Assembly (NCBI GenBank): GCA_015296075.1
Contig: DVDV01000019.1
Coordinates: 1 to 38,174, forward strand
Origin: Leptolyngbyaceae cyanobacterium M33_DOE_097
GTDB lineage: Bacteria; Cyanobacteriota; Cyanobacteriia; Leptolyngbyales; Leptolyngbyaceae
Reading direction: 5' to 3'
Length of the DNA: 38,174 nt
Shown piece by piece: positions 24,861 to 33,488 of this stretch (positions are counted from its first letter, which is position 1; each line of letters starts with the position of its first letter). A program made the position numbers and the translations under genes. The notes under the pieces were generated by a model. That model had not been told where the DNA came from. It worked only from the letters and a program-made list of their open reading frames with translations, and did no database searches.

Positions 24861-26513
24861 ATGACTGACGATCGCCCCCCCTTGTTCTCGGTATGCCCAA
24901 AGGAAACCCTCTCTATGCAGACTCGTGACGGGGTGCGGCTGGATGCCGATGTCTACCGCCCCGATGCGGTGGGTGAGTTTCCGGTGCTGTTAATGCGGCA
25001 ACCCTACGGGCGAGCGATCTCGTCCACGGTGGTCTACGCGCATCCAGTTTGGTATGCGGCTCACGGTTATATCGTTGTGATTCAAGATGTGCGGGGACGC
25101 GGCACCTCTGAAGGCACGTTTCAGCTCTTTGCCAATGAAATCGAAGACGGTTTTGATGCTGTGAACTGGGCTGCGCAACTCCCTGGCAGTGATGGTCAAG
25201 TCGGGATGTATGGCTTCTCGTACCAGGGCATGACTCAACTCTATGCTGCGGTTAAAAATCCGCCTGCTTTAAAGGCGATCGCGCCTGCAATGTTAGCCTA
25301 TGACCTCTATACGGACTGGGCTTACGAAGGGGGGGCGTTTTGTCTGCAAGCCAATTTGGGTTGGGCGATTCAGCTAGCGGCTGAGACGGCTCGCCGAAAA
25401 GGAGATGCTGAAGCCTACCGCACGTTAGTATCTGCGGCGCGAAATCTCCCCGTTTGCGAAGTGATGCCAACACGCTCTGGGCTGCTCAAACAGTTAGAAC
25501 CGGACTCGTTTTACCATGACTGGTTAGAGCATTCTACTCCTGGCCCCTACTGGGAAGCCCTTTCACCTAAGACCTGGTTTACCGAGATCGATCTGCCAAT
25601 GCTGCACATCGGTGGTTGGTATGACACCTTTCTCAGGGGAACGCTTCAGCTCTACGAAGCAATGGCGGCTCAAAGTACCCAGCGGCAGCAGTTAGTGATT
25701 GGCCCCTGGAGTCATTTACCGTGGAGCCGTAAGGCTGGGGCAATGAATTTTGGGGCCAATGCAGTAAGCGATTGCGATCGCCTTCAGATTCGCTGGTTTG
25801 ACCATTTCCTCAAAGGCGTTGATACAGGTCTGCTCGACGAAGCGCCGATTCGAGTCTTTGAGTTAGGGGGCGATCGCTGGCGCGAGTTTGACTTTTGGGA
25901 AGCCGGACAAACGCAAACCTTTTACCTGGTGAGTGATGGGTTAGCCAACTTACGTGAGCAAAGCGGCAGCTTAGCAACAGAAGAGCCTGTTCTACCTGCC
26001 ACCGATTTTATTGTTCACGATCCCTGGCGGCCTGTGCCTGCGCTCGGTGGACATGCTGCCGCACCTGCCGGATGTTTTGACCGCTCTAGTCTGGATGGCC
26101 GCAGTGACATTGCAACCTACACCACTACCCCGCTCAGCAAACCGTTACACCTCGCTGGTTCGATCGTGGCTGAAATCGACTGCACCGCCGATACCCCCAG
26201 TTTTGACCTGTGTGCAGTGGTGTCAGACGTGCATCCAAATGGGGCGGTTTACAACTTGGCGCAAGGCTACCAGCGTGTCGAACCGGGGGCATCAAATTTA
26301 GTCAAAATTACTTTGCAATCGACCTGCGCCTGCATTCAACCCGGTCATGCACTCCGCTTAAGCCTCAGTGGAGCTTGTTTCCCGGCTTACCCTGTGAATG
26401 ATGGCAACGGCACCCCAGCAGGAGAAGCCCGCTTGATGAATCAACAAATTATTACCCTCAGTGTCCATTCAGGGGGAGTGCAAGCCTCGCGCCTGATCGT
26501 CACGATCGCCTGA
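24861..26513 (+). CDS. CocE/NonD family alpha/beta hydrolase (S15 type)
   Basis: A 550-residue hydrolase of the X-Pro dipeptidyl-peptidase S15 / cocaine esterase family. The N-terminal alpha/beta-hydrolase domain has QTRDGVRLDADVYRP, QDVRGRGTSEG and the nucleophile elbow YGFSYQG (Ser120). Catalytic Asp255 is in GGWYDTFLRG and His285 in GPWSHLPW, completing the triad. A C-terminal jelly-roll domain (about 330-550; SDVHPNGAVYNLAQGY, LRLSLSGACFPAY) is typical. No signal peptide is seen, so it is probably a cytoplasmic esterase, amidase or acylase; the substrate cannot be told. ATG 24861 has AGGA six bases upstream and is preferred over the in-frame TTG at 24843. Confidence 0.93.
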   Translation: MTDDRPPLFSVCPKETLSMQTRDGVRLDADVYRPDAVGEFPVLLMRQPYGRAISSTVVYAHPVWYAAHGYIVVIQDVRGRGTSEGTFQLFANEIEDGFDAVNWAAQLPGSDGQVGMYGFSYQGMTQLYAAVKNPPALKAIAPAMLAYDLYTDWAYEGGAFCLQANLGWAIQLAAETARRKGDAEAYRTLVSAARNLPVCEVMPTRSGLLKQLEPDSFYHDWLEHSTPGPYWEALSPKTWFTEIDLPMLHIGGWYDTFLRGTLQLYEAMAAQSTQRQQLVIGPWSHLPWSRKAGAMNFGANAVSDCDRLQIRWFDHFLKGVDTGLLDEAPIRVFELGGDRWREFDFWEAGQTQTFYLVSDGLANLREQSGSLATEEPVLPATDFIVHDPWRPVPALGGHAAAPAGCFDRSSLDGRSDIATYTTTPLSKPLHLAGSIVAEIDCTADTPSFDLCAVVSDVHPNGAVYNLAQGYQRVEPGASNLVKITLQSTCACIQPGHALRLSLSGACFPAYPVNDGNGTPAGEARLMNQQIITLSVHSGGVQASRLIVTIA

Positions 26514-26842
26514 GTTTCAACGGCTGTGAGTTATACCGATTTGATTGGTGAATGCGACACATTAGACTCCCCTGCCTCCAGCACCCCATAAGTCCTGCCG
26601 AGTCCGGCTACCATATCAAACCCGCTTCTCAATCCTGCGTTCAAAATCTGTTGGGGCTGGCTTAGCAAACAGAACCCGGCCAAGCGCAAGGTGCAGAAGC
26701 AAAATCCACTTCGACAAACATCAGTATTCAAATGAATCCGGTTATCACCCAAAAGCAGGAAGGCGATCCAGGTTTACCCGATCGCCCTCCTATGTTCTTC
26801 GCGACAGTTACCACACTCGTTAGGAACCTCAAGCCCTCCTTT
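26514..26842. other. Gap between convergent CocE and NRPS-like genes
   Basis: About 330 bp between convergent stop codons. GGCGATC (about 26762) and GATCGCC (about 26780) can form a 7-bp stem near the NRPS-like gene end, a weak terminator candidate that also overlaps a HIP1-related palindrome. Nothing else was recognised. Confidence 0.4.
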
Positions 26843-29677
26843 TTAAGGGGCTGGCAGCAGTGGTGAGGCAAGCGATTGCTTCGCTTCAGCGTGCAACTCT
26901 ACATTGTCAATGTGAGACTGAATCTTCTCGGCAATGACCTGTACGTTTGGCTCTTGCAACATGCTAGAGTGCCCACCCGGAATATCGTAAGCCTGCACTC
27001 CTTGCGTAGCCCGTTCACCCCAACCCAATAACGGGTCACTAAACCGCTCAATATAGGGGGTATCGTCAATTGGCGTATTGTCAAAAATAGGACTTCGTTT
27101 GGTTGCCCGATAGAGTTGAATTTCTCCATCAAACAAACATTGAGGTGTATATTGCTCTCTGGCTAAAGCCAGAATGTTACGTACGGGAATATGCTTCACG
27201 AATGCAGGTAGCTGCATGTCATGGTCAAGAAAATACTTAAAGAGAACAAGCTGGAACTGGTCTCGCAGCGCTTCGTAGTTTTTTCTCACCTCATAGGAGA
27301 TCAGGTTCACCGTTCGCTGCTTCATCTGATTTAGAAGAAAGAGCGCTTGCCTGTGGGGTTTCATTTCAGCACTCTTGCGGAAGATCGTCGAGAAACGATC
27401 GAGGCGTTGGTTGAGAATGTAGCCACTCTTTTCGGTTGCCTCAACATCGGCTGCATCAATGATTGCCACCATGCCAACCTGCTGCCCCTGCTGTTGCAGT
27501 TGCACAGCCACCTCAAACGCTAAAACCCCACCAGCACATAGCCCACCCAACAAGTAAGGGCCTTCGGGTTGCACCTTGCGAATCGCGCGAACATAGGAGG
27601 TTGCCATCTCTTCGATGCGCGTATGCAAGATCGGGAAATCGTCTGAACCGTGAGGTTGCACTCCATAAACAGTGAGTGAAGGCGACAGGCGATTGGCTAA
27701 CGAGCGATAGAGCAGCGTTTCGCCATCTCCATCATGAATGATAAAGAAGGACGATCGCCCCGTTCCCTGTTTCAGCAGCACCGTCATTTCGCGAATCGTA
27801 GCCTCGTTTGAGCGCAAAACCTGAGCTAGTTCGGCGATCGTAGGAGCGGTCACTAATGTGCTGAGCGGTAGCTTCTTGCCAAATTTCTGTTCCACTTTGG
27901 AGAACAGCTGAACGGTCATCAACGAATCACCGCCCAACTCAAAAAAGTTATCTTTAACTCCAATCGGTTGAACCCTCAATAACTCTTCCCAAATTTGGGC
28001 CAAACCAACCTCAAACGCATCTTTGGGTGCAACAAAGACTGAGTCAAAGCAGGTCTGTTGCTCAGGTGCAGGCAAAGCGCGACGGTCAAGCTTCCCATTG
28101 GGGTTGAGCGGAAACTCTGTCATCTCTACAAACGTGGCAGGCACCATATAGGATGGCAATTTATCAGCCAAATAAGCACGCAGGTGCTTTGGCTCAATCA
28201 TTTCCGCTTCACGAATGTAGTAGGCAACCAGGCGCTTGTTTCCGGGGACATCTTCACGAACGACGACAACCCCGTCTTTGACGCCAGGACATTGCTTTAA
28301 GCTGGCCCCGATTTCTTCTAGCTCAATCCGAAAACCGCGAATCTTAACTTGATAATCAATCCGACCTAAAAATTCGATATTGCCATCCGGTAGATAGCGG
28401 CCTAAATCTCCAGTGCGGTATAGGCGATCGCCCGGTTGATTACTAAAAGGATTTAAAACAAACTTTTCATTGGTTAAATCTGGACGGTTGAGATAGCCAC
28501 GGGCTAACCCAGCACCGCCGATATAAAGCTCGCCAGCTTCCCCTTCTGCAACGGGTTGCAAGTCAGAGTCGAGCAGATAAATCTGGGCGTTGGTAATCGG
28601 TTTGCCAATGGGTGCGATCGCCCGTTGACTATTACGTTCACAGCACCATGAAGTGGCATCAATCGATGCCTCTGTAGGGCCGTAAACATTGTGGAGAACG
28701 CCATCGAGATCGAGCCGTTCAAAGAATTTTGCTTGCAGATCGAGCGGCAAGCCCTCACCACCGCAAAACATATACCGCAACCCACGACATACTTCAAAGC
28801 CAGGTTGGTCTAACAAAACCCGCAACATGGAAGGAACAAGAGCAATCACAGTAATTTGCTGTTGACCAATCAGCTGTAGCAGGTAAGCCAGATCTTTTTG
28901 CCCCCCTGGTTTTGGCAATACCACTTGAGCGCCACAAGCAAGCGGCCAAAAAATTTGCCAAACCGATGGGTCGAAGCTGAACGAAATGTTTTGGAGAACG
29001 CGATCGCTCTCGGTGAGAGGAAAAGTGGTTAACCGCCAGTGCAGCTGATTAATGATGCCACCGTGGGGAATCATAACTCCTTTAGGCTGCCCAGTTGAAC
29101 CCGATGTATGGATTACGTAAGCAAGACTGGCACTGGTTGCTCCGCTTTCGATATTTTCTTCATTTTGATCTGCAAAAGCCTGCCAGTCATCAGCTAAGGC
29201 AATAACCCGTGCCTTGGTATCAGGCAGCACATGGAACAGATGCTCTTGTGTTAGAATTACGGAGACTTGCGTGTCTTGCAGAATGAAATCAAGCCGATTT
29301 GTTGGATAAGCGGGATCAATTGGAACGTAGGCTCCTCCAGCCTTCAGCACTGCTAAGAGGCTGACAATCATCTGAAGCGAAGGTTCCGCACAAACCCCGA
29401 CAAGCACTTCAGGGGCAACTCCTAAACCCCTTAAGTAATGTGCCAACTGATTTGATCGCTGGTTGAGCTGAGCGTAGGTCAATGAACCCTGCTCAGACAT
29501 CACCGCGATCGCGTCAGGAGTCCGCACAGTCTGTGCTTCAAAAAAGTGGTGGAAGCAGTCTATTGAGCCAATAAACTGATCGTTACTCCAGGCGTCACCC
29601 GGAGATGGATTAATTCCACCTAAAGAGTTGTCCTTTACACTCATGTCATACAAGACATTTTTGCTTGCTATGCCCAT
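26843..29677 (-). CDS. NRPS-like A-T-TE enzyme with a cysteine thioesterase
   Basis: A single-module nonribosomal peptide synthetase-like protein of 944 residues without a condensation domain. Adenylation domain (about 45-540): HTSGSTGQPKG, SFDPSVWQIF, NVYGPTEAS, YRTGDLGRYLPDG and the A10 Lys in NPNGKLDRR. The key Asp that binds a substrate amino group (D236, in FDPSVW) is present, favouring an amino acid over a keto acid. A hand-aligned specificity code reads D-P-W-A-M-C-V-I-D-K; no substrate is assigned. Carrier domain: FFELGGDSL with phosphopantetheine Ser585. Thioesterase (about 640-944): GGLCAGG, with Cys714 replacing Ser, Asp741 exactly 27 residues later and His903 in PGGHSSM, so the triad is Cys-Asp-His. 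It needs a phosphopantetheinyl transferase from elsewhere. The frame also opens at TTG 29695; ATG 29644 is another start. It is divergent from a DUF6875-like gene. Confidence 0.93.
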   Translation of the reverse strand: MGIASKNVLYDMSVKDNSLGGINPSPGDAWSNDQFIGSIDCFHHFFEAQTVRTPDAIAVMSEQGSLTYAQLNQRSNQLAHYLRGLGVAPEVLVGVCAEPSLQMIVSLLAVLKAGGAYVPIDPAYPTNRLDFILQDTQVSVILTQEHLFHVLPDTKARVIALADDWQAFADQNEENIESGATSASLAYVIHTSGSTGQPKGVMIPHGGIINQLHWRLTTFPLTESDRVLQNISFSFDPSVWQIFWPLACGAQVVLPKPGGQKDLAYLLQLIGQQQITVIALVPSMLRVLLDQPGFEVCRGLRYMFCGGEGLPLDLQAKFFERLDLDGVLHNVYGPTEASIDATSWCCERNSQRAIAPIGKPITNAQIYLLDSDLQPVAEGEAGELYIGGAGLARGYLNRPDLTNEKFVLNPFSNQPGDRLYRTGDLGRYLPDGNIEFLGRIDYQVKIRGFRIELEEIGASLKQCPGVKDGVVVVREDVPGNKRLVAYYIREAEMIEPKHLRAYLADKLPSYMVPATFVEMTEFPLNPNGKLDRRALPAPEQQTCFDSVFVAPKDAFEVGLAQIWEELLRVQPIGVKDNFFELGGDSLMTVQLFSKVEQKFGKKLPLSTLVTAPTIAELAQVLRSNEATIREMTVLLKQGTGRSSFFIIHDGDGETLLYRSLANRLSPSLTVYGVQPHGSDDFPILHTRIEEMATSYVRAIRKVQPEGPYLLGGLCAGGVLAFEVAVQLQQQGQQVGMVAIIDAADVEATEKSGYILNQRLDRFSTIFRKSAEMKPHRQALFLLNQMKQRTVNLISYEVRKNYEALRDQFQLVLFKYFLDHDMQLPAFVKHIPVRNILALAREQYTPQCLFDGEIQLYRATKRSPIFDNTPIDDTPYIERFSDPLLGWGERATQGVQAYDIPGGHSSMLQEPNVQVIAEKIQSHIDNVELHAEAKQSLASPLLPAP

Positions 29678-30152
29678 ATTATGAGACCCACACAAAAAAT
29701 TTATCGCAGATGAGAACCCTTGATTGCAAGCTCATCAGGCTACCAAAGTAGCCAAAATCACGGATAAGCTGCCTTACTGATTGCAAAGCCTGAAAAGAGT
29801 AGTCAGTAATAACCGTTTAGCTTGCTGCTTTGTCCTTACTGATACATAGAATACATTCAGTCTCTAGGTATTCTGCTTCTATACTCAGTATCTTTATGGT
29901 TTTTTGCCGCTGGAATAAAGTTTTGATGAGCAAGGACTCATCTCAGTGGACAGTCAGCTGAAGTTTTTTCTACCTTGCTTGTGTAGATACACTGTGATAC
30001 GTCATCGACCTTGCGAGAGATCACTGAGGCTGTTGATAGCTAATCCCAAGCGTATCGGTTGTTTCTCAGACCCTTTTGCAAGCCTTTGCAAATTCTCGTA
30101 AGTGTTAACTAGCAGGGTCAATTCTTGTCTAAAACTCGGGGTTACTCAAGCA
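29678..30152. promoter_or_regulatory. Divergent regulatory region, NRPS-like / DUF6875-like genes
   Basis: About 475 bp of AT-richer DNA between divergent genes, longer than most gaps here. It holds a hairpin GGCTAC-CAAA-GTAGCC (29738-29753), a second GATGAG-6-CTCATC (29925-29942) and the direct repeat TGATTGCAA (about 29721 and 29777). No HIP1 site occurs. Promoters for both genes must lie here, but no consensus pair was confidently placed. Confidence 0.45.
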
Positions 30153-30881
30153 ATGCGACTTTACTCAACCGCTGAAATCAATCAGTTGCGGCATGAACTG
30201 CCATATTTAGCTCAGACTTCTGACTGGCTTCGTGACTTTCTTGCAAAGCCTCATCGTGATTTGGGTCGCCCAGGTCCAGTGTGCCCCTTCCTGCCAAAAG
30301 CTTTAGATTTAAATTCAATTCGTCTTACAGAAGTTCAAGCTAAAGGGCTTAATTTAGAACAGTTAAAAGACATCGTTAGAGACTATCGAGATATTTTTCT
30401 AGAGTTGGAACCTAAACATGGTGATCTTGCTTACTTCAAGGCAATTATGCTGGTGTTTCCCGATATCAGTGCCGATGAAGCGCTTGTTTTGATTGATGGC
30501 GTTCAACGAGAGCTAAAGCCGTTTTTTGTAGAAATGGGGTTAATGCTTGGTGAATTTCACGAGCGTAGTGAAAGCCCAGGTTTACACAATCCTGATTTTC
30601 GCCCCCTGCGCAGTCCGGTACCGATGCTGGCGATTCGTTTCATGGCTGAATCTGACTTACCCTTTTTACAGCGATCGACCGATGAACCGCATCTGCGAGT
30701 TCGCTACTTAGAGGCGTATTTGACTCGTATGGCTTCCGTCATTCGAGATGAGAAGAAACTGCAAAAAGCCAAAGAAGCGTTGGCGATCGCCTATTCAGAG
30801 CAACAGTTTAATCCGGGTCAGATGCCCCAGCAGAAAGTCAGCAAGTGCCCCTTTGCACGGCTTGCACGGGTCTTTAGCTAA
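30153..30881 (+). CDS. Small conserved protein resembling DUF6875
   Basis: A 242-residue soluble protein with no signal peptide or membrane helix. The central region HGDLAYFKAIMLVFPDIS, then GLMLGEFHERSESPGLHNP and RSPVPMLAIRFMAESDLPFL, resembles proteins annotated DUF6875; I recall these near biosynthetic genes but cannot confirm that here. Cys-Pro-Phe occurs twice, in GPVCPF (about 41-46) and in KCPFAR near the C-terminus (about 231-236), flanking the domain; a metal, heme or disulfide role is possible but not shown. The reaction is unknown. It is divergent from the A-T-TE enzyme gene, suggesting a partner in the same pathway (inference). ATG 30153 is chosen because it starts the conserved MRLYSTAEINQLRHELP segment; the frame opens at GTG 30102. 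Confidence 0.6.
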   Translation: MRLYSTAEINQLRHELPYLAQTSDWLRDFLAKPHRDLGRPGPVCPFLPKALDLNSIRLTEVQAKGLNLEQLKDIVRDYRDIFLELEPKHGDLAYFKAIMLVFPDISADEALVLIDGVQRELKPFFVEMGLMLGEFHERSESPGLHNPDFRPLRSPVPMLAIRFMAESDLPFLQRSTDEPHLRVRYLEAYLTRMASVIRDEKKLQKAKEALAIAYSEQQFNPGQMPQQKVSKCPFARLARVFS

Positions 30882-30974
30882 TGCGACTGGTAAGGCAACG
30901 GATTGGTCATGCACAGTGTCTTCCGACCTTAGACAACTCGCCAGCGCACCTCAGATGTTAAGTTGCTGATCGCC

Positions 30975-31745
30975 CTAGAAAACCACCAGGCAACTTAGCA
31001 GCACGGTTTCAGTCCATTCGACGATTGCCCCATAGGTGTCACCCGTTTGCCCTCCCAGCCGACGGCAGAAGTAGGCACCTGTCAAAGTTGAGATCGCGCT
31101 GCCCAAAGCCATCACGGCTAGATATCCCCACCAAAAACTATTGCTCACTGGCCACAGGGCTGAAACTCCCAACAGCAGCAAGTAGCTGGGCACCACAGCC
31201 CACCCCGAACGAATTGCTTGCTTGTGAAACGCCCCTTTCCCCGTTGGTTTCAGATAGGGATCGCGGACAATTGCCAGCAGTTGCCCCCAACGTCCCCAGC
31301 CCGCAGCCAGCATTAAGCCAAGCCAGCGATGCTGCGCTAGATCAGCCAGTGCCAGCGTTTTTAGCAAGAGAATGGCGATCGCAGCCATCACACCAAATGC
31401 CCCTGAGCGGCTGTCTGCCATAACGTCTAACCGACGCTGGGGATCAAGTACCGCTAGCCCATCCGCTGTATCCATGGCTCCATCCAGGTGCAAGCCGCCT
31501 GTGATACCCAGCCAGAGCAAAACGACGATCGCACTGCGCAACACTGGCTCTAGCCCCAAAATCTCTAGCCCTTTGTCGAGCCCCCCTAACCCTGCCCCCA
31601 TTAGCAGACCAATCACAGGTGCCCAACAGGCAATGCCGTGAAAGTTGAGCGGCCACTGAGGTGGTAGAGGAATGCAGGTGTAAAAAGTAACGGCTCCCAG
31701 AAAAGTAGCCAGGGGCGATCGCGGTGCGGGTGAAGGCTGAGTCAT
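30975..31745 (-). CDS. cobS: Adenosylcobinamide-GDP ribazoletransferase CobS
   Basis: A 256-residue polytopic membrane enzyme that joins adenosylcobinamide-GDP with alpha-ribazole (or its phosphate) to give the final (pseudo)cobalamin. It begins with FLGAVTFYTCIPLP and has the family signature GGLHLDGAMDTADGL followed by RRLDVMADSRSGAFGVMA, whose acidic residues bind metal. About six hydrophobic segments follow. No other cob gene and no cobalamin riboswitch was seen upstream, so the gene is isolated from the rest of the pathway, as is common in cyanobacteria. It converges with the DUF6875-like gene, 93 bp apart. Confidence 0.95.
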   Translation of the reverse strand: MTQPSPAPRSPLATFLGAVTFYTCIPLPPQWPLNFHGIACWAPVIGLLMGAGLGGLDKGLEILGLEPVLRSAIVVLLWLGITGGLHLDGAMDTADGLAVLDPQRRLDVMADSRSGAFGVMAAIAILLLKTLALADLAQHRWLGLMLAAGWGRWGQLLAIVRDPYLKPTGKGAFHKQAIRSGWAVVPSYLLLLGVSALWPVSNSFWWGYLAVMALGSAISTLTGAYFCRRLGGQTGDTYGAIVEWTETVLLSCLVVF

Positions 31746-32294
31746 AAAAGCCGATGAACTGTTGCTCAGTTCAGATAGATTTATGAATGAAATTTTGAAC
31801 TCTAATGATCCGCGATTTAACAGGCTATAGCGCTGTTCCTGTTTGCTTTTCAGGCAGGTATGATGCAGGCTCGCTCGCCCTTAGCCGATCCCAAAGTTGA
31901 CTGCGATCGCGCGGTTTTGATTAACGCTTCTAATTCTTAAAAGCATTTCAAATAGCAAAAGTTAATCTCTTTTGCGCAATTCAATCAACCCGATGTATAC
32001 AAAGATGCACTGGTGAATTCAGTACAATTCATCAGGAGCCAGTTAAATAACATGGGCTAGAATTGTTTCGTACATTACTGAGACACTTCACCCTACCTCT
32101 CCTCTCTGCTGCAGCTTAAAGTCCTTAAGGGTTTTAGCTTACAGCCTTTTTCGTAGCGGTGAAGCAATCGTCATTAGGTCGATTGTTTTGGATCAGAAAA
32201 GCAATTTATTTGTTCAAATGTTTAAAAGTCCTGTACTTGGTGCAAGGGCAGGCAGTGTTTAGTCGTACTCTACACAGAGCTAAAGGCGTTCCCT
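31746..32294. other. Long intergenic region cobS / conserved hypothetical
   Basis: About 550 bp between divergent genes, AT-rich in its middle. A 26-codon frame (31860-31940, MMQARSPLADPKV) follows a purine-rich GGCAGG but matches nothing known. One HIP1 site is at about 31914. No riboswitch consensus or clear -35/-10 pair was recognised. Confidence 0.4.
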
Positions 32295-32750
32295 ATGAGT
32301 TGTGATCACCCTTCCCATCGGAATCAATTGCCAGCTCCTTGCATCATCGATACCGGAACGGTTGTCAGCAAGCAAGATATGCAGCGCTTACTGTCTGATC
32401 TGACCCGCGTTCGCTACATCCACTTCCAAAATGGGGTATCTGTTTGCGAAGGCGAAGGTTGCGTGCTGGAAGTGTTTGCCGATGTTCAACGCGCCACCCT
32501 TGTCGCAAACCACGCCCTTTACATTAACGTTTGCAGCTTTGATTATTTAGAGTTGGGTCGCTCTGGCGAGACTTCCTGGTTTGACTTAGTTCAAGATGGT
32601 CGCCAATTGCGGCTGATTCCGCTTGTCAACCTCTTAGAGGAGCAACGCAGTCATAGCTTTGATCCTGCTGCTTTAGAAGCCATGGTCGCTGAGGTCTTAT
32701 CAGCCAGTTGGGATGCCCAAATTGACGACGAAGAACACTTCCCCTTTTAG
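32295..32750 (+). CDS. Small conserved hypothetical protein
   Basis: A 151-residue acidic soluble protein not assigned to a named family. It starts MSCDHPSHRNQLPAPCIID and has a beta-rich core (VRYIHFQNGVSVCEGEGCVLEVFADVQ, then NHALYINVCSFDYLEL), a middle WFDLVQDGRQLRLIPL and an acidic C-terminal helix ending IDDEEHFPF. Cysteines at about 3, 16, 53, 58 and 79 are notable but form no clear metal motif. The look is of a cyanobacterial core hypothetical, which is an impression only. AAAGG lies about 9 bases before ATG 32295. It converges with the TPR gene, the stops 13 bp apart. Confidence 0.7.
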   Translation: MSCDHPSHRNQLPAPCIIDTGTVVSKQDMQRLLSDLTRVRYIHFQNGVSVCEGEGCVLEVFADVQRATLVANHALYINVCSFDYLELGRSGETSWFDLVQDGRQLRLIPLVNLLEEQRSHSFDPAALEAMVAEVLSASWDAQIDDEEHFPF

Positions 32751-32763
32751 GTGATCCCTAACC

Positions 32764-33441
32764 TTATAAGCTTTTGCGGATTTGTTGGCTGGTGCCAAGC
32801 TGCGTTTCACTAAATCCCGCTCTCGGCAAATCAATTGCCAAATAGCCCGGATCCGCATACGCTCCATTCAAGCTTTGGGCGCGCTGATAAGCTCTTTGTG
32901 CCTGTTCTTTTTCGCCGTTACCCCAGTGAGCGACCGCCTCAGCCACCAGTGGGTGCGGGTTATTTGGCTCTAGCGTGGCTGCTTTTTGAGCCGCCGCGAT
33001 CGCCCAATCGTATTGTCCAATCCGCTCAAATGCCAGACTCAGATTGTAATAAGCAATCTCATTGTCAGCCTTAAGCACTGCTGCCCAGCCATGACTGGCG
33101 ATCGCCCCTCCCAGTTGCCCCTCTACCAACTGCACAATGCCCAGAGCATTTAAGGTCGGCACATCAAACGGATTGAGGTAGAACGCCTGGGTTAAGGTTG
33201 CGGCAGCTTCAACCCGTTGATCAGCTTTGTGTTGTGTCCAGCCTAACAAGACGCGTCCTGAGACATTATTGGGTTCTAGCTCTACTGCCTTTTGCAACGC
33301 CGCGATCGCATCGGTGTAGCGTTCTTGATTGCGAAGCTGCAACCCCATCTGGCGATACTCTGCCGCTGTTGGAGCCGCGATCGCTGGGGCTGTCAACAAT
33401 ACACCGACAATCATCAATCCCCAATGCATCCTTGTGCTCAT
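32764..33441 (-). CDS. Exported tetratricopeptide repeat protein
   Basis: A 225-residue protein with a signal peptide (MSTRMHWGLMIVGVLL, cleavage probably after AIAA) and about five TPR units from about residue 28 to 200. Clear units include YRQMGLQLRNQERYTDAIAA, then AVELEPNNVSGRVLLGW, EIAYYNLSLAFERIGQYDWA and AATLEPNNPHPLVAEAVAHW. TPRs mediate protein binding; this one is probably a periplasmic scaffold with unknown partners. The start is set at ATG 33441 because GGGGGAG lies 5 bases upstream and a clean signal peptide follows; the frame opens 60 bases earlier, inside mutM. It follows mutM by 47 bp on the same strand and may be cotranscribed. Confidence 0.85.
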   Translation of the reverse strand: MSTRMHWGLMIVGVLLTAPAIAAPTAAEYRQMGLQLRNQERYTDAIAALQKAVELEPNNVSGRVLLGWTQHKADQRVEAAATLTQAFYLNPFDVPTLNALGIVQLVEGQLGGAIASHGWAAVLKADNEIAYYNLSLAFERIGQYDWAIAAAQKAATLEPNNPHPLVAEAVAHWGNGEKEQAQRAYQRAQSLNGAYADPGYLAIDLPRAGFSETQLGTSQQIRKSL

Positions 33442-33488
33442 CTTCACTCCCCCAGATTCGTGCCACCCATCATCATTCCATGCCTTCC

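Noticed and set aside
31860-31940. 26-codon frame (MMQARSPLADPKV) with a purine-rich upstream stretch
   Set aside because: It is too short, contains a HIP1 site in its middle and has no recognisable homologue; it could be chance.
31746-31960. Possible cobalamin riboswitch upstream of cobS
   Set aside because: No B12-box consensus or conserved junction was found in the leader.
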